DNA of 64,000 nt from Bacillus spongiae (GCF_037120725.1 NZ_JBBAXC010000007.1:62001-126000); one strand, 5' to 3'. Shown: positions 44,087-52,968, counted from the first letter of the stretch. Translations and numbers: made by a program. Notes: a model not told the origin generated them from the letters alone.

Positions 44087-45019
44087 ATGGATGGATTAAT
44101 CGTTATATTCCTAGTTTTAACCTTGTTGTTCCTAGGGTTAAGCTTGAGAAGTTTCTATACGTATATCATTTATAAAGATAATCTGAAACAAGAAATAGAA
44201 GAAAAAACATATATTTATAACTCTTTTGAAAAGAAGATTACAAGAAAAGAAAAGATGCTCACTAAAATTTTTGAATACGCAGATGATTTTTCTGCGATTG
44301 GACAAAGGGTGAATTTCTTCAGTGAAGATCACGATATTCAGAAGTTATTAATTAAAGCGGGGCATCCATATGGACTAACCGTTCAACGTTTTCAAGGATT
44401 AAAGATGTTCTTTCTTGTAATCGGCTTAATAGTTGGCGGTCTATGCCTCGTTTTGAGATTACCATTCTCAGAGGTTGCTGTGATTCTTTATCCCTTGGCA
44501 GGGTATGGGGCAACTATCCTATGGTTAAATGGGAAAGCAAAAAAACGTCAAGAGGGTTTATCGTTTCAACTGCCAGATTTTCTCGACACCATGAGTGTTA
44601 CTCTTCAAGCGGGGGTAGGGCTGGATCAAGCCCTAAGGGATATTGTTCCATACTTTGAAGGACCCATTAAGGAAGAGTTTGGCCGTTTCATTCAGGAATT
44701 GAGTGTAGGTGTTCCAAGAGATGAAGCATATAACACCTTGTTAGAACGAAATGACAGTAGAGAATTTCAATTACTCATAAAATCACTAATACAAGGTGAA
44801 AGATTGGGAGTTCCTATATCTAAAACCTTCAAACTACAAGCCGAAGAAATGCGGAAAATTAAAAAAGAAATGATCAAAGAGAAGGCTGCTAAGGCTTCCC
44901 CAAAAGTAACTTTAATTACGACATTTCTAGTTTTGCCATCTGCACTCATCTTAATCGGTGGCTTGATGATTATAAATATGTTTAGTGAAAACCGAAACAT
45001 TTTACAAATGTTTCAGTAA
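44087..45019 (+). CDS. TadC-like inner-membrane platform protein
   Basis: The 310-residue protein is a second T2SSF-domain subunit. It has an N-terminal membrane segment, two central ones (FFLVIGLIVGGLCLVL, then VAVILYPLAGYGATILWL), the core FQLPDFLDTMSVTLQAGVGL with SREFQLLIKSLIQGERLG, and a C-terminal segment. TadB and TadC together form the membrane base on which CpaF works. The pilin gene follows 28 bases later. Confidence 0.88.
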   Translation: MDGLIVIFLVLTLLFLGLSLRSFYTYIIYKDNLKQEIEEKTYIYNSFEKKITRKEKMLTKIFEYADDFSAIGQRVNFFSEDHDIQKLLIKAGHPYGLTVQRFQGLKMFFLVIGLIVGGLCLVLRLPFSEVAVILYPLAGYGATILWLNGKAKKRQEGLSFQLPDFLDTMSVTLQAGVGLDQALRDIVPYFEGPIKEEFGRFIQELSVGVPRDEAYNTLLERNDSREFQLLIKSLIQGERLGVPISKTFKLQAEEMRKIKKEMIKEKAAKASPKVTLITTFLVLPSALILIGGLMIINMFSENRNILQMFQ

Positions 45020-45047
45020 ATAAAACTAACTTTAAGGAGAGAAAAAA

Positions 45048-45260
45048 ATGATGATGAAAAAATTAACAGCACTTTATGTGAAACTAACAAACCCGGTGAA
45101 GAACGAAAGAGGAGCTCAATCATTAGAATGGTTGGGGTTAGCTGCATTACTTATTTTAGTGTTAGGGATTGTTTCGACTGCGGTTAGTTCAAGTTCGGGA
45201 AGTGTTACAGATATCATTAACAATATCTTCAAAAAGATTTCTAGCATGGTTGGGGAATAA
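45048..45260 (+). CDS. Flp-type pilin
   Basis: The 70-residue protein has a basic leader (about 24 residues) and a hydrophobic helix starting at GAQSLEWLGLAALLILVLGI. The G/A-Q-S-L-E pattern places a Glu at position +5 after a likely cleavage site, the hallmark of type IV and Flp prepilins processed by a prepilin peptidase. A strong AAGGAGAG site precedes three consecutive ATG codons. This is the probable major pilin. No prepilin peptidase is encoded here, so processing must rely on an enzyme elsewhere, for example ComC. Confidence 0.85.
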   Translation: MMMKKLTALYVKLTNPVKNERGAQSLEWLGLAALLILVLGIVSTAVSSSSGSVTDIINNIFKKISSMVGE

Positions 45261-45281
45261 TCATTAATTGGGGGCAGAGAC

Positions 45282-46685
45282 ATGAAATATTTTAAAACAA
45301 TACTGCCAATATTGATAGCAAGCTCTTTATTTATCATAGGTTGTAGTAACGAAGAAACAAAAGAAGAACAAAATGCAACAAAACAAACTACTAACAATAG
45401 TGAAAAATCTTCTAATAAGGCAATAGAAGAAACTACAGAAGATACGATAGAACAGCCTCAGACAGAAGACTTAGAGGTAAGGCACTTACCAACTACGTAT
45501 CAAGAATTAGAAGCTCTGCCTGCAGGGAAGGATTCTGAATACATTCCAACGTTAACAAATGAAGACAAAGAAAAGGCAGTGGAACGTTTTAAAGATTTGC
45601 CAGATATTAAAGATAACCCTTCTTCCAATGAATTGGATTATTATTATCAAGAGTTATTGGAAAGATTGCAAAGAGATTATAAAGGGCCTGAAAGTTTAAT
45701 AAAGCAACTTAAATTTCAATCGTTTGGAAATCCTCAGATTGAGGATTCCCGTTATCAATTTAAAGAGAATTTAAATGTCGAAGTGATTCTTGATGCTTCG
45801 GGAAGTATGGCGCAAGATGTAGGTGGAAAGACCAAAATGGAAGCTGCCAAAGAAGAAATCATGAACTTCGTGGAAGGATTACCAGAAGGAGCAAATGTAG
45901 GATTAAGAGTATATGGGCATAAAGGAAGTAATGCTGACAGTGATAAAAAATTATCCTGCAGTAGCTCCGATATTGTCTATCCAATTGAACCGTTTACTGA
46001 ATCAAAATTCCAATCTGCACTAAATGGTGTTCAACCGACAGGGTGGACCCCGATAACCCTTGCTCTCAATGAAGCAAAGAAAGATTTAAGTAAATACGAT
46101 GGAAGAAATAATACGAATATTGTCTACTTAGTTAGTGATGGGATTGAGACATGTGATCAGGACCCTTTAGTAGCAGCTAAAGAACTGTATAACTCGAATG
46201 TTAGTCCAATTGTTAATGTCATTGGCTTTAATGTTAATGGGGAGGGGCAACAGCAGCTGAAGGAAATTGCTAAATCCACTGAGGGAATTTATCAAAATGT
46301 AGAAGATCAAGCTGAACTAAAATCTGAGCTTGATAAGATCAATGAGATTGCAAAGGCTTGGGATGAATGGAAGGAAAAAGGTGAGCAGTCCATTGATATT
46401 AAAGAAACAAAAAATTCTTTAGATATTTTTGGATATATAACAGATGAACAAGTAAAAGTATCAGATGAAAGACTTCAAATAAATCTTCTTATGTATACAT
46501 TTTACAAGTATGGATATATGGACAATGATTCAAGAATTTACCTCGAAGAAAAAAATAATAAGTATCATAAGTGGATTGATGAAGAAATATCTAAATTTAA
46601 TCAAGAATTAAAGAGTTTAAACGAGAAAAATTACCAGGAAGCGAAAAAGGCACTAGAAGAGAAATACGAGATTAACACTCAATAA
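45282..46685 (+). CDS. VWA-domain lipoprotein, copy 1
   Basis: The 467-residue protein has a lipoprotein signal with lipobox FIIGC (Cys21), a low-complexity Glu/Thr/Asn linker (residues 25-65), and a von Willebrand factor A domain with the metal-ion-dependent adhesion motif DASGS at 171-175, plus the conserved Thr in PTGWTPIT and Asp in LVSDGIETC. A helical C-terminal region (residues 345-467) ends with a coiled-coil-like segment. It is anchored outside the membrane. Sitting between pilin and pseudopilins, it may act as an adhesin or a pilus-tip or assembly factor. Confidence 0.8.
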   Translation: MKYFKTILPILIASSLFIIGCSNEETKEEQNATKQTTNNSEKSSNKAIEETTEDTIEQPQTEDLEVRHLPTTYQELEALPAGKDSEYIPTLTNEDKEKAVERFKDLPDIKDNPSSNELDYYYQELLERLQRDYKGPESLIKQLKFQSFGNPQIEDSRYQFKENLNVEVILDASGSMAQDVGGKTKMEAAKEEIMNFVEGLPEGANVGLRVYGHKGSNADSDKKLSCSSSDIVYPIEPFTESKFQSALNGVQPTGWTPITLALNEAKKDLSKYDGRNNTNIVYLVSDGIETCDQDPLVAAKELYNSNVSPIVNVIGFNVNGEGQQQLKEIAKSTEGIYQNVEDQAELKSELDKINEIAKAWDEWKEKGEQSIDIKETKNSLDIFGYITDEQVKVSDERLQINLLMYTFYKYGYMDNDSRIYLEEKNNKYHKWIDEEISKFNQELKSLNEKNYQEAKKALEEKYEINTQ

Positions 46686-46703
46686 AGTAGTGGTGAAAAC
46701 CTG

Positions 46704-48128
46704 ATGAATAAAGCGAGCTTTTCCCAAGCATTTAGTGGAAGATTATTAAAAAGAATACTACCAATATTTATAGGGATCTTGTTATTAATAGTAGGTTGCA
46801 GTAACGAAGAAACAAAAGAAGAACAAAATGCGACAAAACAAGCTTCTAGCAATAATGAAAAATCTTCTAATGAGTCTACAGAAGAAACGTTAGAAAAGAA
46901 TCAGACAGAAGACTTAGAGGTAAGACCATTGCCAACTACGTATAAAGAATTAGAAGCTCTACCTGCAGGGAAGGATTCAGAGTATATTCCGACGTTAACA
47001 AATGAAGACAAAGAAAGGGCAGTGGAACGTTTTAATGATTTGCCAGATATTAAAGATAATCCTTCTACAAATGAGCTGGATTATTATTATCAAGAGTTAT
47101 TGGAAAGAGTGCAACAAGATTATGAAGGCCCTGAAAGTTTAATAAAGCAACTTAAATTTCAATCGTTAGGAAATCCTCAAATTGAGGATTCCCGTTATCA
47201 ATTTAAAGAGAACTTAAATGTCGAAGTGATTCTTGATGCATCTGGAAGTATGGCGCAAGATGTAGGCGGCAAAACCAAAATGGAGGCGGCCAAAGAAGAA
47301 ATTTTAAAATTTGTAGAAGGGTTACCTGAAGGGGCAAAGGTTGGGCTTAGAGTTTATGGTCATAAAGGGAGCAACGCAGATTCTGCTAAAGAGCTTTCCT
47401 GCAAAAGTTCTGAAATTGTCTACCCAATCAATATCTATGAAACTTCTAAATTTCAAACAGCTCTTGACCAAGTAAATCCAACAGGGTGGACCCCTATAAC
47501 CCTTGCTCTCAATGAAGCGAAAAAAGATTTAAGTAAATACGATGGAAAAAATAATACGAATATTGTCTATTTAGTTAGTGATGGAATTGAGACATGTGAT
47601 CAGGACCCTTTAGTAGCAGCTAAAGAACTATATAACTCGAATGTTAGTCCAATTATTAATGTCATTGGGTTTAATGTGAATGCAGAAGGACAACAGCAGT
47701 TAAAGGAAATTGCTGAATCCACTGAGGGAATCTATCAAAATGTAAAGGATCAAACTGAACTGAAATCTGAGCTAGATAAAATCAATGAGATTGCAAAGGC
47801 TTGGGATGAATGGAAGGAAAAAGGTGAGCAGTCCATTGATATTAAAGAAACAAAAAATTCTTTAGATATTTTTGGATATATAACAGATGAACAAGTAAAA
47901 GTGACAGATGAAAGACTTCAAATAAATCTTCTTATGTATACATTTTACGAGCATGGATATATGGACAATGAATCAAGAATTTACCTCGAAGAAAAAAATA
48001 ATAAGTATCATAAGTGGATTGATGAAGAAATATCTAAATTTAATCAAGAGTTAAAGAGTTTAAATGAGAAAAATTACGAAGAAGCGAAAAAGGCATTAGA
48101 AGAGAAATACGAGATTAACACTCAATAA
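46704..48128 (+). CDS. VWA-domain lipoprotein, copy 2
   Basis: The 474-residue protein is a close paralogue of the preceding gene: same lipobox region (LIVGC, Cys32) followed by the identical SNEETKEEQNATKQ, same DASGS motif, same C-terminal end EKYEINTQ. Long stretches are identical in DNA as well. Differences cluster in the signal peptide, the linker, and the segment around YGHKGSNAD to PTGWTPIT, where the metal-site face may contact a ligand. The recent tandem duplication has diverging binding faces, which suggests two partner specificities. Gap to copy 1 is 18 bases. Confidence 0.8.
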   Translation: MNKASFSQAFSGRLLKRILPIFIGILLLIVGCSNEETKEEQNATKQASSNNEKSSNESTEETLEKNQTEDLEVRPLPTTYKELEALPAGKDSEYIPTLTNEDKERAVERFNDLPDIKDNPSTNELDYYYQELLERVQQDYEGPESLIKQLKFQSLGNPQIEDSRYQFKENLNVEVILDASGSMAQDVGGKTKMEAAKEEILKFVEGLPEGAKVGLRVYGHKGSNADSAKELSCKSSEIVYPINIYETSKFQTALDQVNPTGWTPITLALNEAKKDLSKYDGKNNTNIVYLVSDGIETCDQDPLVAAKELYNSNVSPIINVIGFNVNAEGQQQLKEIAESTEGIYQNVKDQTELKSELDKINEIAKAWDEWKEKGEQSIDIKETKNSLDIFGYITDEQVKVTDERLQINLLMYTFYEHGYMDNESRIYLEEKNNKYHKWIDEEISKFNQELKSLNEKNYEEAKKALEEKYEINTQ

Positions 48129-48146
48129 TGTTGGGGTGAAAACTTA

Positions 48147-49808
48147 ATGAACTTAACGAGACTTTTTAGTCTAATTTTAACCTGTACGATATTGTTTTGG
48201 AACGTGTTTCCTGTGGTAAGTATGGCTGGTTCGTTTATCACCCCAGGTAAGGCGATCACCCCAGGTAAGGCGATCACCCCAGGAAGTCCGATAAGCGGAG
48301 GGGAATTCTTGGTACCTGGTGACGTTCTTCAACCAGGGGAAGCAATTAAACCAGGAGAATCGTATAATGACGGTGAAACAATAAATTCGGGAAAGCCAAT
48401 CTTGGAGAATTTTCCGTTAACGAACGGCACTTTTATTATTCCGAATGCTCCACCAGCGCTTCCGGACTTTTCATTTAATGGTGAAAGCTTCACCCCAGGA
48501 GAGCCAATCGGGCCTGGCTCTACGTCTGGCTCAGGTAATGCTGTCCAAGGAGGAGATCCGAATGGAGGCGGAACAGCCCTTCAAGGAGGAGATCCGAATG
48601 GAGGCGGAACAGCCCTTCAAGGAGGAGATCCGAATGGAGGCGGAACAGCCCTTCAAGGAGGAGATCCGAATGGAAGTGGTGATGCCCTTCAAGGGGGAGA
48701 TGCGAATGGAAACGGAACTGTCCTTCAAGGAGGAGATCCGAATGGAAGCGGTGATGCCCTTCAAGGAGGAGACCCAGATGGGAGCGGAACAGCCCTGCAG
48801 GGAGGGGCTTCGAATGGAAACGGTGATGCCCTAAGAGGAGGTAATGGAGCAAGTGGTGAAGGTGTCATAACAGAAGGCGGTAGTACTAGCAGCGGAGACC
48901 AAAATCCTTCATTATTAAATCTATTTGTAAGTAGTACAGATAGTGAGAGAGGATTGATGGGCAATCTTATTGGAGGCCTCAAAGATTACAAAAGGTATGT
49001 ACTTGGCTTTGGAGACAAAATAGCACAAGCTGGTGCATCTTACTATGCTGGATTCCAATTTAAAGATTTAGGTAATGGGAAGTATTCCGTTTATGGAAAA
49101 AACAAACTTAACAATAAAATTGCTGATTGGTTTTACACAAGATATAAAACTTTTAAATCTGACGGAAAAGACGCATATTTTCATAAAAATGCCCGTCGTA
49201 TTGGAAAAGATAGATTTAATGATTTCTTAAAAAGTAAATCATTAGCCAGTACGTCGGGATTTTGGAGTAATGTTCGAACTACTACAATGAATTCGTTTAA
49301 AGAATCATGGTCTCCATTTTCCAAAAGCTTCTGGAAAGGTAGCAATATTAAAAAACTTGGCGGACCTGCAAACGTTGCACTAACATCCTTTAATTCCATA
49401 TATGATTATGGATTTAGTGACGATGCTTCAAAACGAGAAAAGGGACTAGCTAGTACAGATTTTGCAGCTTCCTTAACTACAGATGTTGCGATTGGTGTAG
49501 GATCTACAGCAATTGGTAGCGTGGCATCCAGTATGGCTGTTGGTGCTTTAGCAGGGTCTACAGTTCCAGTAGTGGGTACTATTATAGGAGCCGGTGTTGG
49601 TTTAGGAGCAGGTCTCTTTACTACCTACCTAATAAATGGAACTAGCATTGGAAGGCGCTTCAAAGCAGGAACCACTAAATTGGTTAAAAAAGTATATGAT
49701 CGAGGAATTAACTTAGCTAAGTCTGGATATAAATGGACAAAGAAAAAAGGGTCGAAATTGTTGTCTGATGGTTTAGCCGCTCTTCGCAATCCTTTCCTCC
49801 GTCTGTAA
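48147..49808 (+). CDS. Secreted repeat protein with C-terminal glycine zipper
   Basis: The 553-residue protein starts with a signal peptide (LFSLILTCTILFWNVFPVVS, cleavage near SMA/G). Six-residue ITPGKA-type turns follow, then eight 12-residue repeats of the form GGDPNGGGTALQ (about residues 135-230), encoded by a 36-bp DNA array. The C-terminal half begins near 260, and a hydrophobic glycine zipper (AIGVGSTAIGSVASSMAVGA, then GTIIGAGVGLGAGLF) precedes a basic tail. Such zippers occur in pore-forming or translocation domains of LXG-type toxins. I do not recognise the whole protein. It is translationally linked to the Tad locus. Confidence 0.6.
   Translation: MNLTRLFSLILTCTILFWNVFPVVSMAGSFITPGKAITPGKAITPGSPISGGEFLVPGDVLQPGEAIKPGESYNDGETINSGKPILENFPLTNGTFIIPNAPPALPDFSFNGESFTPGEPIGPGSTSGSGNAVQGGDPNGGGTALQGGDPNGGGTALQGGDPNGGGTALQGGDPNGSGDALQGGDANGNGTVLQGGDPNGSGDALQGGDPDGSGTALQGGASNGNGDALRGGNGASGEGVITEGGSTSSGDQNPSLLNLFVSSTDSERGLMGNLIGGLKDYKRYVLGFGDKIAQAGASYYAGFQFKDLGNGKYSVYGKNKLNNKIADWFYTRYKTFKSDGKDAYFHKNARRIGKDRFNDFLKSKSLASTSGFWSNVRTTTMNSFKESWSPFSKSFWKGSNIKKLGGPANVALTSFNSIYDYGFSDDASKREKGLASTDFAASLTTDVAIGVGSTAIGSVASSMAVGALAGSTVPVVGTIIGAGVGLGAGLFTTYLINGTSIGRRFKAGTTKLVKKVYDRGINLAKSGYKWTKKKGSKLLSDGLAALRNPFLRL
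48237..48290 (+). repeat. 18-bp tandem repeats coding ITPGKA
   Basis: Two identical units ATCACCCCAGGTAAGGCG (48237-48254, 48255-48272) are followed by a diverged third. They code for the first turns after the signal peptide. Confidence 0.85.
48549..48836 (+). repeat. 36-bp tandem repeat array, eight units
   Basis: Eight contiguous 36-bp units run from 48549 to 48836. The first three are identical at the DNA level; later ones differ at a few bases. Each codes for a 12-residue turn (GGDPNGGGTALQ type). The identity points to recent slippage or unequal crossover, so the copy number is probably variable between strains. Confidence 0.92.
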
Positions 49809-49825
49809 AGGAGTAGGTGGTATAA

Positions 49826-50404
49826 TTGACTGGAAAAATAGTTACCTTTAAGGAAAGTAGAATTATTCAAACAACCTTTTTATTAATATTAATGGGCTTT
49901 TTAACAAGTTTTGTTCCTGAAGAAAACTGGATGTTATTAACATTCAATATGATATTAGCTTTAATTGGAGGTTTGATTTTCACCATGCTATGGCGACGCA
50001 ATCGCCGTCATAGTGTGAGATATTTTTCATTACTTTCCTATGTTATGATTGTCACTTTATCATTTTATTTTGCAATACCTTTATTTAGAGTATTTGCAGG
50101 TACATTTATTTTTTGGTTAGGGCTATTATTAATTATCGTAATGTCAATCTTTCCTTATATTTATTCTGAAAAAATAGCTATAGGCGTCCAGAATCCATCA
50201 AAAACGGGACTTGGAAAGGTTTATTTACTATTCAGCTCTCTTATTATCGGGTTCGGTACGATTTTATTCTTTAATGCGAACCTATCATCCAATCCGGATG
50301 CATTCACAGTTGCGATATTCAGTTTTATGTTAGCACTATTGTTTCTTTTTATAGCACCAATTCTTCTAATTACACCTCAGCGAATGGATGAATTAAAAGA
50401 ATGA
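49826..50404 (+). CDS. Membrane protein of the Tad locus (FKESR family, copy 1)
   Basis: The 192-residue protein has six predicted membrane segments and begins with a short cytoplasmic ...TFKESRIIQTT motif. The TTG start at 49826 follows GGAGTAGGTGG. The protein encoded at 53207 has the same length, the same FKESRI opening and similar spacing of segments, so they are paralogues. The family is not one I can name. The place directly after the glycine-zipper protein suggests a partner or protective membrane protein, which is speculative. Confidence 0.6.
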   Translation: MTGKIVTFKESRIIQTTFLLILMGFLTSFVPEENWMLLTFNMILALIGGLIFTMLWRRNRRHSVRYFSLLSYVMIVTLSFYFAIPLFRVFAGTFIFWLGLLLIIVMSIFPYIYSEKIAIGVQNPSKTGLGKVYLLFSSLIIGFGTILFFNANLSSNPDAFTVAIFSFMLALLFLFIAPILLITPQRMDELKE

Positions 50405-50431
50405 GAAAGCATGCACAAAATGGAGGTAGAC

Positions 50432-50809
50432 ATGTTTAATTTCAAAGGTCTAATTCAATCAGTAGGCATCGTATTATTAATTACGATTCTATTTTCATTT
50501 TTTATTGGCTTTTTTAATATAGGCTCAATCCCAATCATAATCCTTGTACAGTTTTTTATTACTAATGCATTAATAGGATTGTTAGCACCATTCAAAAACA
50601 TTCAAACACCATATACAGCGGCCTTTTTGGGGAGTATTACATTAACTGTAATAAATTATGTAGTCGCTTATTTTATTTTTAATATTTATGTATTAGCTAA
50701 TCCTGCTCAGATTAGTAATAATTTATTATTGAGTACTTCGGTTGCGTTGATTACTGCCTTATTCTCTAAGGAATTCATAATTGGAAAGTTGAGAAAAGAT
50801 TATGTTTAG
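50432..50809 (+). CDS. Small membrane protein of the Tad locus
   Basis: The 125-residue protein has four hydrophobic segments (VGIVLLITILFSFFIGFF, SIPIIILVQFFITNALIGLL, a third near FLGSITLTVINYVVAYFIF, and a C-terminal one). The ATG at 50432 follows GGAGG; an earlier ATG at 50411 is less likely. It overlaps the next gene by eight bases. The family is unknown. Confidence 0.6.
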   Translation: MFNFKGLIQSVGIVLLITILFSFFIGFFNIGSIPIIILVQFFITNALIGLLAPFKNIQTPYTAAFLGSITLTVINYVVAYFIFNIYVLANPAQISNNLLLSTSVALITALFSKEFIIGKLRKDYV

Positions 50810-51461
50810 AGAAACCTTAAGTATTTACAATAGAAACTTATTAATGATATTGCTTGTTGGGTTGACAATTGTATTTCCTGTATCATTTTTTTGTTTTCAA
50901 GCAATGATATATATTTTGACAGAAATGAATATGGAAAATTCATATATTTACGCAGCTTTTTTAATCATTATCAATTTCACCTTGCTATACCCACCTTTTG
51001 TCAGAATCACAATGCAAGATTTGTATGATGAAGAATCGCTGTCTATTACAGAACTAGTAAAAATCTTTGTGAATGAATTTGGATTAATCGTTATGTTTAC
51101 GAGCGGCTTCTATTTAATAGCGGTATGGGGGCTAGGGTTAGCATTTATTCCAACGATAATATGCTTGGTTTCACTTGTAGTTTTCCCATTATTTGTTGAT
51201 CAAAAGAAAGTTTCAGGTGTATTTAGAAAGCTAGGAAGAGTATTGTTAGCTGAAAATATTTTTATTCTAATTGATTTACTTTTAATAGTGAGTATTAATC
51301 TACTTGTGTGGGCAGGTATTTCATTTTTGTTAAATTCATTTGACAATAATCATTATGTGTTCGTGTTTTCTAGAGCGCTCATTAATATAGCGGTATTTCC
51401 TCTAATGTATATTTATCTCACAATTAAGTATAAGAGTGAAAGGGGAGACTTCTATGGATAA
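50802..51461 (+). CDS. Polytopic membrane protein of the Tad locus
   Basis: The 219-residue protein starts MFRETLSIYNRNLLMILLVG and has about five or six membrane segments. The central region (DLYDEESLSITELVKIFVNE) is a cytoplasmic amphipathic part. It overlaps both neighbours by eight bases, so all are co-translated. The pattern is like small integral proteins of the DUF624/YesL type, but I cannot assign it. Confidence 0.6.
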   Translation: MFRETLSIYNRNLLMILLVGLTIVFPVSFFCFQAMIYILTEMNMENSYIYAAFLIIINFTLLYPPFVRITMQDLYDEESLSITELVKIFVNEFGLIVMFTSGFYLIAVWGLGLAFIPTIICLVSLVVFPLFVDQKKVSGVFRKLGRVLLAENIFILIDLLLIVSINLLVWAGISFLLNSFDNNHYVFVFSRALINIAVFPLMYIYLTIKYKSERGDFYG

Positions 51462-51882
51462 ACCTGTTGGAAGTTTACCATTGAAGAAAACGAACGTATT
51501 TCTTGTTGTGTTATTTACAATTATTACAGCAGGTATTTATTTATCATTTTGGTTTTTGAGAAGACGAAAAGCTTTTCGTGAAAGTACAATTAATTCTTAT
51601 ATTCCCTTTAAATGGTGGACTGTATTTGCAGTGTACTTGATTCTCTCGTTTCTCATTAATTTAATTGGAGGAGTATTTCTTACGCCTTACGGAGAGACTG
51701 TCATTGAATCAATTAATCTTATATTAACGTACTATTTTATTGGTTTGTTATATTACTCTATATTTAGAGTGAAAGATGTAATTGAGTATCATTATAGTGA
51801 AACAGATATTAAATCAGTTTGGTTGGTTTTATTTCACGTATGGTATCTACAATTCAAAATTAATCGACTAGAAGAAAATTAG
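51454..51882 (+). CDS. DUF4234-like membrane protein
   Basis: The 142-residue protein opens with KKTNVFLVVLFTIITAGIYL, then SFWFLRRRKAFRE, the characteristic first helix and basic loop of DUF4234 proteins. Two more hydrophobic regions follow, and the C-terminal VWYLQFKINRLEEN resembles the family end. The ATG at 51454 follows AAAGGGGAG. It lies between the other membrane proteins and the TadE-like gene, 11 bases before it. The function of DUF4234 is unknown. Confidence 0.65.
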   Translation: MDKPVGSLPLKKTNVFLVVLFTIITAGIYLSFWFLRRRKAFRESTINSYIPFKWWTVFAVYLILSFLINLIGGVFLTPYGETVIESINLILTYYFIGLLYYSIFRVKDVIEYHYSETDIKSVWLVLFHVWYLQFKINRLEEN

Positions 51883-51893
51883 GAGAGGTTAAA

Positions 51894-52289
51894 ATGAGGA
51901 AGTTCTTAAAAAAAATAAAAAACGAAAAAGGTGCTCTCACATTTGAATTTTTAGGAATTCTCCCTTTCTTCTTTATGTTCTTTCTTCTCCTATGGCAAGT
52001 TGTAGCGTCAGGGTATGCTATCTATACAGTAAAAACTGCAGTGAACGAAGGAGCTAAATCATATTCAGCAACTAAGGACGTTTTAGAGGCTGAGAACACT
52101 GTTAAAAAGGCGATTGGTACAAGTAACGTTATTACGTATGATGAAATGTCAATTATTCCTGATGTGAACGGGAAGTTTGAACTAATCGTTAAAGTAGAGC
52201 ACCCCCTCGTCTTTATCCCTAAGCAATGGAAAGATGAGACTGCTTTAACATTTGACCAATCAGTAGTGGGTCAGGTATTGGTGGAATGA
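51894..52289 (+). CDS. TadE-like pseudopilin
   Basis: The 131-residue protein has a basic leader KKIKNEKGALTFEFLGILPF with Glu at +5 after the likely cleavage, one hydrophobic helix and a soluble C-terminal part, matching TadE minor pilins. AGGAGAGG precedes the ATG. It overlaps the next gene by four bases. Like the Flp-like pilin, it needs a prepilin peptidase that is not encoded here. Confidence 0.82.
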   Translation: MRKFLKKIKNEKGALTFEFLGILPFFFMFFLLLWQVVASGYAIYTVKTAVNEGAKSYSATKDVLEAENTVKKAIGTSNVITYDEMSIIPDVNGKFELIVKVEHPLVFIPKQWKDETALTFDQSVVGQVLVE

Positions 52290-52924
52290 GAAAGTATGTA
52301 GATAACGAAAAAGGAAATTCAATTTTCTTTATTCTTTGGTTGTTTGGAATCGTGGCTATTGTGTTTCTTATTGTGGCGAATATTGCAAAGATCTACGTGG
52401 TTCAATCTCAGGCAAATAGTGCTGTAGAGCAAGCAGCGTTTGCGGCTACTTCCGTATTAATAGAAGAAACTACAAAAACAATTGAAGAATTTGATTGGGA
52501 TGACATTTCGATGCAACAGAAAGAATTAGATGGTGGTAAAACCATTAACGAGCAAATTGAAGAGAAACAGCAGGAATACGTTGCCTCGGGAAAAGACTCT
52601 GATATTTCCTACCTGCAAGCTTTAAATGATGTATTACCAGGTGAAATAGACGATCACCCTGAACTGAAAGATTCTTTTAAAGCTAATTTTTCTGGGGTTA
52701 ATAGTGAAATAATGAATGCAGCTCAATCTATCCTTAGTGCTAACGATGCTAACCCTGAAGATATCGAGATTAACTTATCTACAAGCAAATGGAGAATAGA
52801 AGTTAAAGCAACGGTAACCTACGAAAGCATAGCGGACAAAAAACTGATTGAAGTGTTTCAGAGCAAAATTCCTCAAAAGGGATATGGACCTAAACTGAAA
52901 TATCTTGAAGAAGTATATGAATAA
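52286..52924 (+). CDS. TadG/TadF-like pilus assembly protein
   Basis: The 212-residue protein has a leader VDNEKGNSIFFILWLFGIVA like a TadE/TadG N-terminus, a single membrane segment, then an acidic, helical extracytoplasmic domain that begins QSQANSAVEQAAFAAT. It is the last gene of the Tad transcript, coupled to the TadE-like gene by a 4-base overlap, and a strong terminator follows. Confidence 0.72.
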   Translation: MRKYVDNEKGNSIFFILWLFGIVAIVFLIVANIAKIYVVQSQANSAVEQAAFAATSVLIEETTKTIEEFDWDDISMQQKELDGGKTINEQIEEKQQEYVASGKDSDISYLQALNDVLPGEIDDHPELKDSFKANFSGVNSEIMNAAQSILSANDANPEDIEINLSTSKWRIEVKATVTYESIADKKLIEVFQSKIPQKGYGPKLKYLEEVYE

Positions 52925-52936
52925 TTAGATGAGAAG

Positions 52937-52968
52937 AAAACCTTGGAAAGAAAAATTTCAAGGTTTTT
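52937..52968 (+). terminator. Terminator of the Tad locus
   Basis: AAAACCTTGGAAA pairs with TTTCAAGGTTTT (one unpaired base) around a short A-rich loop, ending in T residues. Confidence 0.8.

Noticed and set aside
48549-48836. 36-bp repeats as a possible CRISPR array
   Set aside because: The units are contiguous with no spacers and code for a regular peptide repeat in frame; no cas gene is near.
48445-48852. Repeat-rich ORFs in other frames over the 36-bp array (both strands)
   Set aside because: A 36-bp repeat is a multiple of three, so all frames stay open through it. These are shadows of the secreted repeat protein.
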